Part shown: in pieces, positions 63,735 through 64,000 of the stretch
How positions within the stretch are numbered: position 1 is the stretch's first letter
How the letters are laid out: every line of letters begins with the position of its first letter
NCBI GenBank assembly: GCA_900547475.1
Contig: URGW01000004.1
Coordinates: forward strand, 72,548 to 136,547
From: an uncultured Clostridium sp.
GTDB taxonomy: Bacteria > Bacillota > Clostridia > Clostridiales > Clostridiaceae
Direction: 5' to 3'
Length of the DNA stretch: 64,000 bases
Translations under genes and position numbers: made by a program
The notes under the pieces: generated by a model
The model's database searches: none
What the model was told of the DNA's origin: nothing
The model's input: only the letters and a program-made list of their open reading frames with translations

Positions 63735-63860
63735 TTCACCTAGAATTTATATAATTGATTCCGTAAAATTGGCTAAAGTTTTTAAACTCGCTGTTAGCTT
63801 AAACAGTAAAAACTTCTTTACGCCAATTTTACTCCATCAATTATTAAATTCTACGGCTCA
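63735..63860. repeat. About 120-bp imperfect palindrome
   Basis: Arms pair over long parts: TAGAATTTATATAATTGAT with ATCAATTATTAAATTCTA, GTAAAATTGGC with GCCAATTTTAC, AGTTTTTAAA with TAAAAACT. The structure is too long for a plain terminator and lies next to the IS-like end. Confidence 0.6.
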
Positions 63861-63874
63861 ATTTCAATGTTCCC

Positions 63875-63999
63875 TCCAAATTAATATTTCATTTTTTCTT
63901 TTTTCCATGTGTTTGCTTGTAACACCACCTTTATAGTTAATGTTTTCTGCTACAAATTTTTCTGATATTATATTTAATTTGTAAATTTATAATTTTAGT
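63875..63999 (-). pseudogene. C-terminal fragment of an unrecognised gene at the right edge
   Basis: The minus strand has an open frame ending FVAENINYKGGVTSKHMEKR and then KNEILIWREH and stop; a stop lies about 45 codons upstream, close to the window edge. No family recognised. It may belong to the presumed mobile element. Coordinates are approximate. Confidence 0.25.
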
Positions 64000-64000
64000 T

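Overview
The window is very AT-rich DNA with tightly packed Clostridium-type genes. Strong AGGAGG ribosome sites, an LPXTG surface protein, LicT/RAT antitermination, CcpA-like cre sites and paired DUF2922/DUF1659 proteins all point to Clostridium sensu stricto; the species cannot be fixed from the sequence alone. It looks chromosomal (prfC, capsule locus, galU, LCP protein), with accessory material between the core blocks. No rRNA, tRNA or CRISPR array was seen.

Layout. (1) 1-3.3 kb: the 5' end of a galU gene, an LCP cell-wall ligase, a DUF2922/DUF1659 pair and an Rpn-family nuclease. (2) 3.3-8.1 kb: an RpiR regulator divergent from a ChbG-type deacetylase, a PTS IICB and a GH4 6-phospho-alpha-glucosidase. 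(3) 8.3-13.8 kb: a 1839-residue LPXTG-anchored surface protein with a zinc-protease-like head and duplicated Ig-like repeats. (4) 14-30.3 kb: three beta-glucoside PTS + GH1 operons, all on the minus strand. Two are controlled by LicT-type antiterminators (three RAT/terminator switches are visible) and one by an RpiR regulator. Between operons 1 and 2 lies a scrap region (18.6-21.2 kb) with a second rpn copy, a DUF3990 gene and short remnants of genes found intact elsewhere in the window. (5) 30.4-36 kb: a replication-like module (DnaB-type helicase, winged-helix replisome-organizer-like protein with 33-bp repeats, degenerate DUF2800-like protein), a receiver-less OmpR-type protein, VanZ and an unknown protein. 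(6) 36-52.6 kb: a Wzy-type capsule locus (galU, PPT/flippase, glycosyltransferases, polymerase, sugar transferase, CpsD, two CpsC), then a divergent sigma-like gene and CpsB phosphatase. A 1,274-bp identical direct repeat carries two copies of the pyruvyl-transferase gene. (7) 52.6-64 kb: a histidine kinase, prfC, a TPR-like membrane protein, a Ser/Gly/Asp repeat protein, a MarR-controlled heterodimeric ABC exporter, and a possible IS21-like end at the right edge.

How the genes fit together. Much of the window is sugar uptake coupled to cell-surface construction. The PTS operons import and cleave alpha- and beta-glucosides as 6-phosphates. GalU makes UDP-glucose, the capsule operon builds and exports a pyruvylated or otherwise acid-modified polysaccharide, and the LCP protein could attach it to the wall. 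The signals most worth a second look are: a tandem structured element with compensatory base changes upstream of prfC; a duplicated perfect hairpin with a compensatory change in the scrap region; the capsule repeat; and the domesticated-looking replication module.
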